Positions 52,318-61,238 of a stretch of DNA of 64,000 nucleotides are shown piece by piece (within the stretch, counting starts at the first letter, position 1; every line of letters starts with the position of its first letter). Under the pieces are notes generated by a model that saw only the letters and a program-made list of their open reading frames with translations, was not told the origin of the DNA and searched no databases. The position numbers were made by a program, and so were the translations under genes. The stretch lies in assembly GCA_018241025.1 (NCBI GenBank), contig JAFEEQ010000011.1:372001-436000 (forward strand), in the 5' to 3' direction. Source of the DNA: Pseudomonadota bacterium (GTDB taxonomy: Bacteria; Pseudomonadota; Alphaproteobacteria; Micropepsales; Micropepsaceae).

Positions 52318-53218
52318 GGCTGCGGCCGAACAGGGCCGCGCCGAGATCGCGGAAGGCGAGTCCGTTGAGCGGGAATTCCAGCAGCACATGGCCGAAGCTG
52401 ACGGCGAGCAGGACGGCAATCCCTATCGCATAGTTGTAGAAATAGAGCGCGGTCGACGCTGCGCTCAGCAGCGCGACGGCGATCAGGCGCGGCCGCGGCA
52501 CGGCCGTCCAGCGGATCACGTCCGCCTTAATGAACCAGTTCAGGTAGTGATAGGTGTAGACGAAGGAAAGGAGCCCGGTGATCCGTCCGCCGAAGCTGAG
52601 ATCCGGGATGCCGAACAGCGTGCCGAGCGCCGGCGCCACACCGCCGAAATAGGTTTGTCCGATCCGCGCCAGCGCCGGCACGACCGTATGGTTCGTCGGC
52701 GGCACGATCAGAATGAGCGCGATCGACGCGAGATAGATGCCGACCAGCGCAAACTGGATCCGGCTGCCCGAACGCAGGGCGCCGAGAGACATGAACGCGA
52801 GCGTAAAGACGCAGACATGGATGAAGGTCGGCAGAAGCACGCCGGCCGCGAAGAAGGGCAGGCCGGCGATGACACATGCCAGCGTCACCGCGACGCCGAC
52901 CACCGATGCGGTCAACGCCTGCCGCGGCGTGTGCGCGGTCGCGAGGATCGCCGCGCCCAGAAGCAGGCACCAGGTCACGAGGCCGAGCGCATAGTCGTCG
53001 GCGTAGTAAAATGCGATGCCGCCGACGACGATCAGCGGAAGCGCGAAGCCCCGATGGGGCAGGAAATACTTGCGGTCGTGGAGCCAGGAAATTTCGGTGA
53101 AGTAATGCGCCGGGCCGAGCACCGCATAGGCGAGCAGGAGCAGCTCGAAGGGCAGGGCATAGGCAAGTGCCAGCGCCCCCAGCATCAGGCCCAGGTGAAA
53201 GGCATCGCCGCGCCGCAT
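52298..53218 (-). CDS. Uncharacterised polytopic membrane protein
   Basis: A 306-residue protein with about nine hydrophobic segments. Recognisable elements are GPAHYFTEISWLHDRKYFLP near residue 35 and FVYTYHYLNWFIKADVI in the last third. Several His residues lie inside membrane segments (AHYF, YHYLNW, SFGHVLLEF), as in membrane-bound diiron or carotenoid-cleavage proteins; this is only suggestive. It lies 23 bp after the FNR-type regulator on the same strand, so probably co-transcribed with it. Confidence 0.65.
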   Translation of the reverse strand: MRRGDAFHLGLMLGALALAYALPFELLLLAYAVLGPAHYFTEISWLHDRKYFLPHRGFALPLIVVGGIAFYYADDYALGLVTWCLLLGAAILATAHTPRQALTASVVGVAVTLACVIAGLPFFAAGVLLPTFIHVCVFTLAFMSLGALRSGSRIQFALVGIYLASIALILIVPPTNHTVVPALARIGQTYFGGVAPALGTLFGIPDLSFGGRITGLLSFVYTYHYLNWFIKADVIRWTAVPRPRLIAVALLSAASTALYFYNYAIGIAVLLAVSFGHVLLEFPLNGLAFRDLGAALFGRSLRRSTA

Positions 53219-53241
53219 GATCGGCCCTCCGGAAAGGCGAA

Positions 53242-53916
53242 CTATCGGGGAGCCGGTGCGATCTGCGCAACGCGTCCGAGGCGCGCACGGTCGCGGACGA
53301 CGATCTGTCCATAGCGCCGCTCGATCGTGCCGCTGCGTTCGAGCCCCTCGAGATGGCCGTTCACCGTCTTGCGCGAGAGGCCGACCATCTCGGCGAGCTG
53401 GGCCTGGGTCACGGCGACGTCGTCGGTCACGCTCGCCAGAAGCGCCAGCCGCGCCGCCACGCGCTGGCGCGGCGGCAGGTGGAGCAGCAGGCCGGCAAGC
53501 TGCAAGGCACCGGCGAGCTGGGCGTAGAGAAGGGTCGAGAAATTGCGCCAGACATCGGGCTGGCTGCGGCCGATCTCGGCCAGCGCGGCGTCGGGAATAT
53601 AGAGCAGGCGCGAATCCGCGCCGGCCGTCGCGGTCACCAGGCGCGGCCCGCCGCCGAAGCGCGCCGGCTGGCCGAAGAAATTCCCGCTCTGGACGATGTC
53701 GAGCAGCCGCGCCTCGCCGTCGGGCAGCGTGAGCAGCAGGTGCACCGAGCCTTCGAGCACGCCGTAGAGCCCGTTCAGGCTGTCGCCGGTTCCGTAGATC
53801 CACTGGCCGGCGTCGACGCGCACGATCCGTCCGTGTGCCAGCAGGGCCTCGCGCAGCTCCGGGCTCTGGCGCGCCAGCCAGGGATTGCGCAGGAGTTTCC
53901 GCTCGTCTTCGGCCAT
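53242..53916 (-). CDS. Crp/Fnr-family transcriptional regulator
   Basis: A 224-residue regulator. An N-terminal cyclic-nucleotide-binding fold (about 15-130, GDSLNGLYGVLEGSVHLLL) is followed by the dimer helix and a winged helix-turn-helix (TQAQLAEMVGLSRKTVNGHLEGLER). The N-terminal Cys set of oxygen-sensing FNR is absent. It is divergent from the TauD gene at 53993, with 76 bp between, and heads a two-gene unit with the membrane protein. Control of the dioxygenase gene is plausible. Confidence 0.9.
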   Translation of the reverse strand: MAEDERKLLRNPWLARQSPELREALLAHGRIVRVDAGQWIYGTGDSLNGLYGVLEGSVHLLLTLPDGEARLLDIVQSGNFFGQPARFGGGPRLVTATAGADSRLLYIPDAALAEIGRSQPDVWRNFSTLLYAQLAGALQLAGLLLHLPPRQRVAARLALLASVTDDVAVTQAQLAEMVGLSRKTVNGHLEGLERSGTIERRYGQIVVRDRARLGRVAQIAPAPR

Positions 53917-53992
53917 GTCTCAGATTGTAACGAAGGTGACAATCTCGCAAGCACACGGTGCTAGGCTCCGGTCAAAGATCAGGGAGGAAACC

Positions 53993-54826
53993 ATGAGCGC
54001 TGCAATCGAAGTGAGACGGCATCCCGGCGGCTGCGGCGCCGAAGTGCTCGGTGTCGATCTGCGCGATCTCGACGACGCCACGATGGCAGCGATCCGTGCC
54101 GCCTATGCGGAGCACGGCGTGATCTTCTTCCGCGACCAGAAACTCAGCGAGGACGATCATATCGCCTTCGCCAAGCGCTGGGGCGAGATCGACGTCAACA
54201 AGTTCTTCCCGCATATCGAGGGCTATCGCGAGATCGCCAAGGTCTCCAAGGAAAAGGCCCAGACGACGAATATCGGCGGCGGCTGGCACACCGATCACTC
54301 CTATGACGAGATCCCGGCCATGGGCTCGATCCTCGTGGCGCGCGTCCTGCCCGCCAAAGGCGGCGATACGCTCTTCGCCAACATGTATGCCGCCTATGAC
54401 GCGCTCGACGACGAGACCAAGGCGGAGATCGCCGATCTGAAGGCAGTGCACTCCAATGCCCATGTCTTCGGTTCGAAGGCGTATTATTCCAATCCCGAGC
54501 GTACCGAATTCGCCAGGGACGAAGCGGTAAGCCAGGCGGTGCATCCGGTCGTGATCACCCACCCGCTCTCGGGCCGCAAATCCCTCTATGTGAATCCGGG
54601 TTTCGTGCTGCGTTTCGACGGACAGTCGCGCGAGGAAAGCCAGACCCTGCTGTACAAGCTCTTCGCCCACGCGATGAAGCCGGAATTCACCTCGCGCTTC
54701 CAGTGGCGCCCGGGCTCGATCGCGTTCTGGGACAACCGCGCGAGCTGGCACTTCGCGCTCAACGACTATCAGGGCGAGGAACGCCTCATGCACCGCATCA
54801 CGGTGGCGGGCTGCGCGCTCAACTGA
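53993..54826 (+). CDS. TauD/TfdA-family 2OG-Fe(II) dioxygenase
   Basis: A 277-residue taurine-dioxygenase-type enzyme. The iron ligands H99-T-D101 (GGWHTDHSYDE) and the distal His of WDNRASWHFALNDYQGEERLMHR, with the 2OG Arg after it, are intact. A GGAGG ribosome site precedes the ATG. TauD-type enzymes oxidise sulfonates, sulfate esters, aryloxyacids or similar small acids; the substrate is not readable from sequence. Unlike the TauD-like gene at 23082, this one looks catalytically complete. Confidence 0.93.
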   Translation: MSAAIEVRRHPGGCGAEVLGVDLRDLDDATMAAIRAAYAEHGVIFFRDQKLSEDDHIAFAKRWGEIDVNKFFPHIEGYREIAKVSKEKAQTTNIGGGWHTDHSYDEIPAMGSILVARVLPAKGGDTLFANMYAAYDALDDETKAEIADLKAVHSNAHVFGSKAYYSNPERTEFARDEAVSQAVHPVVITHPLSGRKSLYVNPGFVLRFDGQSREESQTLLYKLFAHAMKPEFTSRFQWRPGSIAFWDNRASWHFALNDYQGEERLMHRITVAGCALN

Positions 54827-54885
54827 CGCCCATTTCAGCCGGTTCGAATCTCGGCTAAAGCCCTCGCGGGTTTGGGGGCAGGACC

Positions 54886-55386
54886 ATGGCCGTGAAAGTG
54901 TACTTCGCATCCGACCATGCCGGATTCGACGTCAAGAATGCGCTCGTCGCATTCGTGCGCGACGATCTCGGCTTCGAGGTCGAGGATTGCGGCGCGCATG
55001 TGAACGATCCGCAGGACGATTACCCGGACATCATCGCCATCGCTGCGCGGAAGCTTTCAGAGGACGCCGCCGCCGGAAAGGACAGCCGTGCCATCGTCGC
55101 CGGCGGATCGGGGCAGGGCGAGGCCATCGTGGCGAACCGGTTCAAGGGGGTGCGCTGCGCGCTCTATTACGGCGATCCGGGAAGCGAACAGGTCGACGCC
55201 TCCGGCAAGCGTCTCGACATCCTCGCCTCGACGCGCGAGCACAACGATGCGAATGCGCTGTCGCTCGGCCTGCGCTTCCTGACGCTCGACCAGGCCAAGG
55301 CGGCCGTCGCGCGCTGGCTCGCGGCACCCTTCCCCGGCGAGATGCGTCACGCCCGCAGGATCGCGCAGATCGATCGGGTGTCCTGA
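54886..55386 (+). CDS. rpiB: Ribose-5-phosphate isomerase B (mycobacterial-type active site)
   Basis: A 166-residue RpiB/LacAB isomerase of the pentose phosphate pathway. It starts VKVYFASDHAGFDVKNAL. The active-site loop reads VAGGSGQGEAIVANRFKGVRC; the catalytic Cys of E. coli RpiB is absent and the GGSGxGE pattern, with Glu as base, matches the Mycobacterium type. STREHNDAN is the family's phosphate-binding block. Typical length is 150. Confidence 0.9.
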   Translation: MAVKVYFASDHAGFDVKNALVAFVRDDLGFEVEDCGAHVNDPQDDYPDIIAIAARKLSEDAAAGKDSRAIVAGGSGQGEAIVANRFKGVRCALYYGDPGSEQVDASGKRLDILASTREHNDANALSLGLRFLTLDQAKAAVARWLAAPFPGEMRHARRIAQIDRVS

Positions 55387-55401
55387 CGGCCGCGCGCAGC
55401 C

Positions 55402-56475
55402 TCAGCGCTCCATCCAGACCCGGACGTGATGCCGGTCATGGGCGCCGTGGATCGTCACGGCGTCGCCTTCACGTGTTTCGAGGGGCTGCACGAAAGGCCA
55501 GAAGCGCATCGCCCAGCAGGAATAATGGGGCGATCCGGGGGCGTTCTCATAGGATGTTGCCGCGTCGAGCGTCAGATCGATCCATTGCAGGATGCCGTTC
55601 GCGGTTCCGCCCGAAGCGCAGCAGGTCACGTGCCGCGCCTCGCCCACCGTGTGCGCAACGCTGGCGAAATCGAAGTCAAAAAGATCGGCCGGCGTGCTGC
55701 GCAGGGCGACCGTGTTGCTGCCGCTCTTGACCAGCAATGACGGCGCGCGCCACTCCATCATGTCCGAGAGATCGAAGCCCGAGACCTCACCGATGGGCGC
55801 GAACTTGTCGTCGCTGCAATCCGCCAGCGCGACACGGATTCTCCCGCTTGCCGGGATCACAGGCGCACCGGGCTTCAGCAGATCGCGCACCGCGCGTTCG
55901 TGGGCGGGAAGTACGTCTTCGGCAAGCAGATCGTTGCTGACGATTTCGGAGACCAGAAGGTCCATGCGTCCGCCGAGATCGCCGTCGGCATCGATTTTGT
56001 CCGAATGTTTGGAGATCACCCGCACCCGGCCGGCGTAGCCGTTGCGTGCAATGATCTTGCGGGCGGTCTCGGCGACGATGTCGTTCATCTCGCAGGTGAC
56101 GACTTCCGCCGCGCCGGCGCGTGCCGCCATCATCGCGAGGATGCCGCTGCCGGTTCCGATTTCCAGGACCCGCATGCCCGGGCGAATCGCCCGCCGCAGC
56201 GCCGCCTCGTACGCGTCGTTGCGCACCGAGTCGCGCACCAGGATCAGATGCCAGTCGGGCACGCCGCCGCTCAGGAATTCCCGTGCGAGATGACGGACAA
56301 CCGGCTCATCGGGCGCGAGCGCCATGGCACGGCGGGCGAGCGCATGCGCCTCCGGCTCCCGGCCGCCTTTGCGCATGAGCGCTGCGAGGCGGAGCATGGC
56401 TTCGGGCTTGCCTTCGACTTTGCGCTGCAGCGCCTCGAGCGCCGGCCCGCGCAGCTGTGCGATCTCCGTCATCAT
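55402..56475 (-). CDS. PRMT-like class I SAM methyltransferase
   Basis: A 357-residue methyltransferase. The SAM motif is VLEIGTGSGILAMMAARAGA near residue 110, followed by CEMNDIVAETARKII. The segment DLLVSEIVSNDLLAED resembles the double-Glu loop of protein arginine methyltransferases (SExxxxxLL), and the C-terminal beta-barrel ending HDRHHVRVWMER fits that layout. The first 65 residues are an additional helical TPR-like part. Bacterial PRMT7-like proteins are uncommon. Arginine methylation is inferred, not shown. Confidence 0.75.
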   Translation of the reverse strand: MMTEIAQLRGPALEALQRKVEGKPEAMLRLAALMRKGGREPEAHALARRAMALAPDEPVVRHLAREFLSGGVPDWHLILVRDSVRNDAYEAALRRAIRPGMRVLEIGTGSGILAMMAARAGAAEVVTCEMNDIVAETARKIIARNGYAGRVRVISKHSDKIDADGDLGGRMDLLVSEIVSNDLLAEDVLPAHERAVRDLLKPGAPVIPASGRIRVALADCSDDKFAPIGEVSGFDLSDMMEWRAPSLLVKSGSNTVALRSTPADLFDFDFASVAHTVGEARHVTCCASGGTANGILQWIDLTLDAATSYENAPGSPHYSCWAMRFWPFVQPLETREGDAVTIHGAHDRHHVRVWMER

Positions 56476-56551
56476 CGACTCTTAGCCGCCGCCTGCGGGA
56501 AAACACAGCCCTGCTTGCGTCCGACCCGCCGCCGCTATAAACCGCGCGCCC

Positions 56552-57499
56552 ATGACCAGAGCCTTCATCTTTCCCGGCCAGGGCAGTCAGGCCGTCGGCA
56601 TGGGCAAGGCCCTCGCCGATGCGTTTGCGCCGGCCCGCGAAGTCTTCCAGGAAGTCGACGACGCGCTGAACCAGAAGCTGTCGAAGCTGATGTGGGAAGG
56701 CCCGGAAAGCGATCTCGTCCTGACCGAGAATGCTCAGCCCGCGATCATGGCGGCGTCGCTCGCCATCGTGCGCGTGCTGCAGAAGGAAGCCGGGCTCGAC
56801 CTCGCCAGGCATGCGCGCCTCGTTGCCGGCCATTCGCTCGGCGAATATTCGGCGCTCTGTGCCTCCGGCGCGTTCTCGCTCTCCGATGCGGCACGTCTGC
56901 TCAAGGCGCGCGGCCAGGCGATGCAGTCGGCGGTGCCGGTGGGTGAGGGCGGCATGAGCGCGCTGCTCGGCGCCGAGATCGACCAGGCCGAAGAACTGGC
57001 CAAGGAATGCGCGAGCGCGGCCGGCGGCGTCTGCGTCGTCGCCAACGACAACGCGCCCGGCCAGGTCGTGATCTCCGGCAGCACCGCTGCCATCGCCAGG
57101 GCCCCCGACTTCGCCAAAGCAAAAGGCATCAAGCGCGCGATGGCGCTGAACGTCTCTGCTCCGTTCCACTGCCCGCTGATGCAGCCCGCCGCCGACAAGA
57201 TGCGCGAGGCGCTGGCCGCCGTGACCATCCGCCCGCTCGCGGTTCCGGTCGTCGCCAATGTGACCGCCGCCGAGACCGCCGAACCCGAAACCATCCGCCG
57301 CCTGCTCGTGGAACAAGTCACCGGCCGCGTGCGTTGGCGTGAAAGCGTGCTTGCGTTCAAGGGCTATGGTATCGACGCTACGGTCGAATTCGGCGGCAAC
57401 AAGGTGCTCACCGGCATGGTCAAGCGCATCGACAAGGATCTCGCCAACGTGACGCTCGACACGCCGGCCGATATCGAAGCCTTCGCCAAGAGCCTCTGA
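56552..57499 (+). CDS. fabD: Malonyl-CoA:ACP transacylase
   Basis: Loads malonyl onto ACP for fatty-acid synthesis. The N-terminal FPGQGSQAVGMG and the catalytic S95 in GHSLGEYSAL are present; the catalytic His is in SAPFHCPLM. Length 315 residues is normal. It opens the operon fabD-fabG-acpP-fabF, with fabG starting 2 bp after its stop. Confidence 0.98.
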   Translation: MTRAFIFPGQGSQAVGMGKALADAFAPAREVFQEVDDALNQKLSKLMWEGPESDLVLTENAQPAIMAASLAIVRVLQKEAGLDLARHARLVAGHSLGEYSALCASGAFSLSDAARLLKARGQAMQSAVPVGEGGMSALLGAEIDQAEELAKECASAAGGVCVVANDNAPGQVVISGSTAAIARAPDFAKAKGIKRAMALNVSAPFHCPLMQPAADKMREALAAVTIRPLAVPVVANVTAAETAEPETIRRLLVEQVTGRVRWRESVLAFKGYGIDATVEFGGNKVLTGMVKRIDKDLANVTLDTPADIEAFAKSL

Positions 57500-57501
57500 C
57501 C

Positions 57502-58242
57502 ATGTTCGACCTCACCGGCAAAGTTGCGCTTGTTACCGGAGCTTCCGGCGGTATCGGCGGCGCCATCGCCAAGGCGCTGCATGCGCAGGGCGCGACCGTC
57601 GTTCTCTCCGGCACCCGCGCCGAAGCGCTCGAGGCCGTGAAGGCCGAACTCGGCAGCCGCGCTTTCGTCGCGACCTGCAATCTCGGCGACAAGGATTCCG
57701 TCGAAGCTCTTCCGAAAGCGGCCGAAGCCGCCGCCGGTGCGCCGATCGACATTCTCGTCAACAACGCCGGCATCACCCGCGACAACCTCTTCATGCGCAT
57801 GAAGGACGAGGAGTGGGATCAGGTCATCGCGGTGAACCTCACCGCGGCTTTCCGTCTCTCGCGCGCGGTGCTGCGCAACATGATGAAGAAGCGCTGGGGC
57901 CGCATCGTCACGATCACTTCGGTGGTCGGCGAGACCGGCAACCCGGGCCAGGGCAACTATGCCGCCGCCAAGGCGGGCCTTGTCGGCATGAGCAAGTCGC
58001 TCGCCGCCGAGGTCGCCTCGCGCAATATCACGGTGAACTGCGTCGCGCCGGGATTCATCCAGACCGCGATGACAGACGTCCTGAACGACCAGCAGAAGGA
58101 AACCATCAGCCAGCGGATCCCATCGGGCCGCATGGGCACGCCGGCCGAAATCGCCGCCGCGGTGGTCTACCTGGCGAGCGACGAAGCAGCTTATGTCACC
58201 GGCGAGACCTTGCAGGTCAATGGCGGAATGTCGATGATCTGA
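57502..58242 (+). CDS. fabG: 3-oxoacyl-ACP reductase
   Basis: NADPH-dependent reductase of the fatty-acid cycle, 246 residues. GASGGIGGAI is the cofactor motif, NNAGITRDN follows, and Y153/K157 (YAAAK) are the catalytic pair. VNCVAPGFIQT and the ending VTGETLQVNGGMSMI are standard FabG text. Directly after fabD. A 152-bp leader separates it from acpP. Confidence 0.98.
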   Translation: MFDLTGKVALVTGASGGIGGAIAKALHAQGATVVLSGTRAEALEAVKAELGSRAFVATCNLGDKDSVEALPKAAEAAAGAPIDILVNNAGITRDNLFMRMKDEEWDQVIAVNLTAAFRLSRAVLRNMMKKRWGRIVTITSVVGETGNPGQGNYAAAKAGLVGMSKSLAAEVASRNITVNCVAPGFIQTAMTDVLNDQQKETISQRIPSGRMGTPAEIAAAVVYLASDEAAYVTGETLQVNGGMSMI

Positions 58243-58330
58243 CAATAGAATCAATGGCCTAAGCCATTTGTGGCGGCGTCCCGGGGTTTGTGTTACGAAA
58301 CCGCGCGCCCCCAACCGGCTTAACCAGTGA

Positions 58331-58355
58331 GGGCCCAACCTGCGGGCCGCTTTTT
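58331..58355 (+). terminator. Small terminator-like hairpin in the fabG-acpP gap
   Basis: GGCCC (58332-58336) can pair with GGGCC (58344-58348), loop of 7, followed by GC and TTTTT (58351-58355). With only 5 stem pairs it is weak. It could trim fabDG transcripts or attenuate read-through before the very highly expressed acpP. Confidence 0.45.
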
Positions 58356-58394
58356 CCAACCCCGGCAGGACCCTAAGGAGAGGCTTACAATACC

Positions 58395-58631
58395 ATGAGC
58401 GATACGGCGGAACGCGTTAAGAAGATCGTCGTCGAACACCTGAACGTCGATGCCGACAAGGTCACGAACGAGGCGTCCTTCATCGAGGATCTCGGCGCGG
58501 ACAGCCTCGACACCGTCGAGCTGGTCATGGCCTTCGAAGAGGAATTCGGTATCGAAATCCCCGACGATGCGGCCGAGTCGATCGTCACCGTCGATGACGC
58601 GGTGAAGTTCATCGAAAAGGCCCAGTCCTAA
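58395..58631 (+). CDS. acpP: Acyl carrier protein
   Basis: A 78-residue acidic ACP. The phosphopantetheine Ser is S37 in [19 protein letters not shown], the invariant block. AAGGAGAGG lies 7-15 bases before the ATG, one of the strongest ribosome sites in the window, as expected for a very abundant protein. It lies between fabG and fabF in the usual order. Confidence 0.99.
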   Translation: MSDTAERVKKIVVEHLNVDADKVTNEASFIEDLGADSLDTVELVMAFEEEFGIEIPDDAAESIVTVDDAVKFIEKAQS

Positions 58632-58647
58632 AACCGAATAGTCCCGT

Positions 58648-59907
58648 ATGCGCAGAGTCGTCGTTACCGGCCTAGGACTCGTCACGCCGCTCGCCAGCGG
58701 TGTGGAAGAGACATGGTCGCGCCTGCTCGCCGGCAAGTCCGGCGCGCGGACGATCACCAAATTCCGGACCGACGACCTTGCGACCAAGATCGCCTGCGAT
58801 GTTCCACGCGGCGACGGCAGTGACGGCACCTTCAACGCCGATCACTGGGTCGATCCCAAGGAACAGCGGCGGATGGACGATTTCATCGTCTTCGGCCTCG
58901 CCGCCGCGAAGCAGGCGGTACGGGACTCCGGCTGGGAGCCGAAGACCGAGGAAGAGCGCTGTCGCACCGGTGTGCTCATCGGCTCCGGTATCGGCGGCCT
59001 TCCGGGAATCGAGGATGGCGCGCTCCTGATCGAGACCAAGGGACCGAAGCGGCTTTCGCCGTTCTTCATCCCCGGCCGTCTGATCAATCTCATCAGCGGC
59101 TATGCCTCGATCGAGCACGGCTTCAAGGGCCCGAACCATTCCGTGGTCACGGCCTGCGCCACCGGCGCTCATGCCATCGGCGACGCGGCGCGGCTCATCG
59201 CCTTCGACGACGCTGATGTGATGCTGGCGGGCGGCGCCGAAGCGGCGATCTGCCGGCTCGGCATTGCCGGCTTCAATGCCTGCCGTGCGCTCTGCACCGA
59301 TTACAACGACACGCCCGAGAAGGCGTCGCGTCCTTATGACAAGGGCCGCGCCGGTTTCGTGATGGGCGAGGGCGCCGGCTGCGTCATGCTCGAGGAGTAC
59401 GAGCACGCCAAGGCGCGTGGCGCGAAGATCTATGGCGAGATCAAGGGCTACGGCCTGTCGGGCGACGCCTTTCACATCACCGCCCCGTCGGAAGACGGCG
59501 ATGGCGGCTTCCGCGCCATGCAGATGGCGCTGAAGAAATCCGGCTTCCAGCCATCCGATATCGACTACGTAAACGCCCACGGCACCTCGACCATGGCCGA
59601 CTACATCGAGGCCGGCGCGGTCGAACGCTTCCTCGGCAATGCCGCGGCCAAGGCTTCGATGTCCTCGACCAAATCGTCGATCGGCCATCTGCTCGGCGCT
59701 GCAGGCGCGGTTGAAGCGATCTTCTGTCTGCTCGCCATGCGCGACCAGATCGTGCCGCCGACGATCAACCTGGAGGCCCAGGAGAACCCGACCCAGCTCG
59801 ACCTCGTGCCGCTGACCGCCAAAAAGCGTGAGGTCAACGTGGTGCTGTCGAACTCCTTCGGCTTCGGCGGCACCAACGCCGCGCTGATCATGGCGCGGGC
59901 CGATTAG
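58648..59907 (+). CDS. fabF: 3-oxoacyl-ACP synthase II
   Basis: Condensing enzyme that elongates acyl-ACP, 419 residues. The triad is C170 (VVTACATGAHAIG), H311 (VNAHGTST) and H347 (SSIGHLLGAAG). NSFGFGGTNA near the end is standard. It follows acpP by 16 bp. mltG follows 95 bp later, completing the alphaproteobacterial fab-mltG-yicC-gmk order. Confidence 0.99.
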   Translation: MRRVVVTGLGLVTPLASGVEETWSRLLAGKSGARTITKFRTDDLATKIACDVPRGDGSDGTFNADHWVDPKEQRRMDDFIVFGLAAAKQAVRDSGWEPKTEEERCRTGVLIGSGIGGLPGIEDGALLIETKGPKRLSPFFIPGRLINLISGYASIEHGFKGPNHSVVTACATGAHAIGDAARLIAFDDADVMLAGGAEAAICRLGIAGFNACRALCTDYNDTPEKASRPYDKGRAGFVMGEGAGCVMLEEYEHAKARGAKIYGEIKGYGLSGDAFHITAPSEDGDGGFRAMQMALKKSGFQPSDIDYVNAHGTSTMADYIEAGAVERFLGNAAAKASMSSTKSSIGHLLGAAGAVEAIFCLLAMRDQIVPPTINLEAQENPTQLDLVPLTAKKREVNVVLSNSFGFGGTNAALIMARAD

Positions 59908-60002
59908 CGTAAATTCCAGTCTTTGCGCATGATGGCGGCGAGCCGGGCTAGAGTCTGGCGCGTTCCTTATTGCCGCCAACTTCCAGCATTTGGGTTCCCG
60001 CC

Positions 60003-61022
60003 ATGCTTCGTTTCTTCGGCATCCTGTTTGCGCTCGCCCTGATCGTGGCCGGCGCCTTTGCGTGGGAGAGCTACAACTTCTGGCAGCCAGGCCCCGCAGC
60101 GGCGAACGGCGCGCCGGAGACTGTCGTGCTGATCAAGCCCGGCGTCGGCCTGCGCGGCATCTCCGCCGCCTTGAAGGATGCCGGCGCGATCGACAACCCG
60201 GACCTGTTCCAGGTCGGCGTCCGCCTGCGCCGCACCACCGAGAAGCTGAAAGCCGGCGAATACGCGATCCCGAGCCGCGCCAGCATGCACGACGTGATGG
60301 ATATCCTGATCGCCGGCAAATCGATCCAGCACAAGATCACCGCCGCCGAGGGCCTCACCAGCGAGATGATCGTCAAGCTGATCAACAAGGACCCGGTGCT
60401 GAAGGGCGATCCCGTCGCGGTCCCGGCCGAAGGCACGCTGTTGCCCGAGACCTATCTCTTCATGCGCGGCGATACGCGAGCCGAGATCGTCGACCGCATG
60501 AAGAAGGCCCAGGCGCGCCTGATCGCCAGGCTCTGGCCCAAGCGCGACAGGAACCTGCCCTATACGACGATCGAGCAGGCGATCACGCTGGCCTCCATCG
60601 TCGAGAAGGAAACCTCGCTGCCGGAAGAGCGCCGCCACATCGCCGGGGTGTTCGTCAACCGCCTGCGCCTGGGCATGAAACTGCAATCCGATCCGACGAT
60701 CATCTACACGATCACGCGCGGCTATCCGCTCGGCCGCGGCATCCGCGCCAGCGAGCTGGCGCGCGTCACGCCCTACAACACCTATGCGATCGAGGGCCTG
60801 CCGCCGACGCCGATCTGCAATCCCGGCGCCGATGCCATCGCCGCGGTGCTCAATCCGGACGACACCAAGGATCTCTACTTCGTCGCCTCGGGAACCGGCG
60901 GGCATTATTTCTCGGCCACCATCGCCGACCAGGAGAAGCACGTCGCCGAGCTGCGCGCCCGCGAGCGCATCGAGAAGGCGATGAGAAAGCCCATCGAGGC
61001 GCCGCCGGTTCCGCATCTATGA
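60003..61022 (+). CDS. mltG: Endolytic murein transglycosylase MltG
   Basis: Cleaves nascent peptidoglycan at the inner membrane face. One N-terminal membrane segment (FFGILFALALIVAGAFAW) is followed by a LysM-like part and the YceG catalytic domain. The catalytic Glu is in ASIVEKETSLPEERR, and the closing FVASGTGGHYFSAT is family-typical. I start at ATG 60003; an earlier GTG/ATG at 59970 is unneeded. Length 339 residues. Confidence 0.95.
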   Translation: MLRFFGILFALALIVAGAFAWESYNFWQPGPAAANGAPETVVLIKPGVGLRGISAALKDAGAIDNPDLFQVGVRLRRTTEKLKAGEYAIPSRASMHDVMDILIAGKSIQHKITAAEGLTSEMIVKLINKDPVLKGDPVAVPAEGTLLPETYLFMRGDTRAEIVDRMKKAQARLIARLWPKRDRNLPYTTIEQAITLASIVEKETSLPEERRHIAGVFVNRLRLGMKLQSDPTIIYTITRGYPLGRGIRASELARVTPYNTYAIEGLPPTPICNPGADAIAAVLNPDDTKDLYFVASGTGGHYFSATIADQEKHVAELRARERIEKAMRKPIEAPPVPHL

Positions 61023-61048
61023 ATGTGTCTTGTCATTCAGGATAGGGC

Positions 61049-61160
61049 CGTCATGGGCGGGTTTAACCCGCCCATCCATCGGGCGCGCGGGAGCGCGCCG
61101 AATGATTTCAATTCGTGTCTGTTGGGACGATGGATGGGCGGCTCAGGGCCGCCCATGACG
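61049..61160. repeat. Inverted pair of 33-bp REP-like palindromes (BIME-like)
   Basis: Two 33-bp copies face each other, at 61049-61081 and 61128-61160. The outer 12 and inner 13 bases are identical (outer end CGTCATGGGCGG, other end CGCCCATCCATCG); only the 8-base loop centre differs. Each copy is itself a hairpin. A third GC stem (GGCGCGC/GCGCGCC, 61082-61099) lies between them. This is the layout of bacterial interspersed mosaic elements. It fills most of the 216-bp mltG-yicC gap. Confidence 0.88.
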
Positions 61161-61238
61161 AATTGAGAGTTTAACACCAGACCATTCAAACCTTTGCGCC
61201 CAGTCGACGCGGGTCTATCTTCCGCCCATGGAGTCGCC

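Noticed and set aside
61049-61160. Repeats as a CRISPR array
   Set aside because: Only two copies, inverted rather than direct, and no cas genes.
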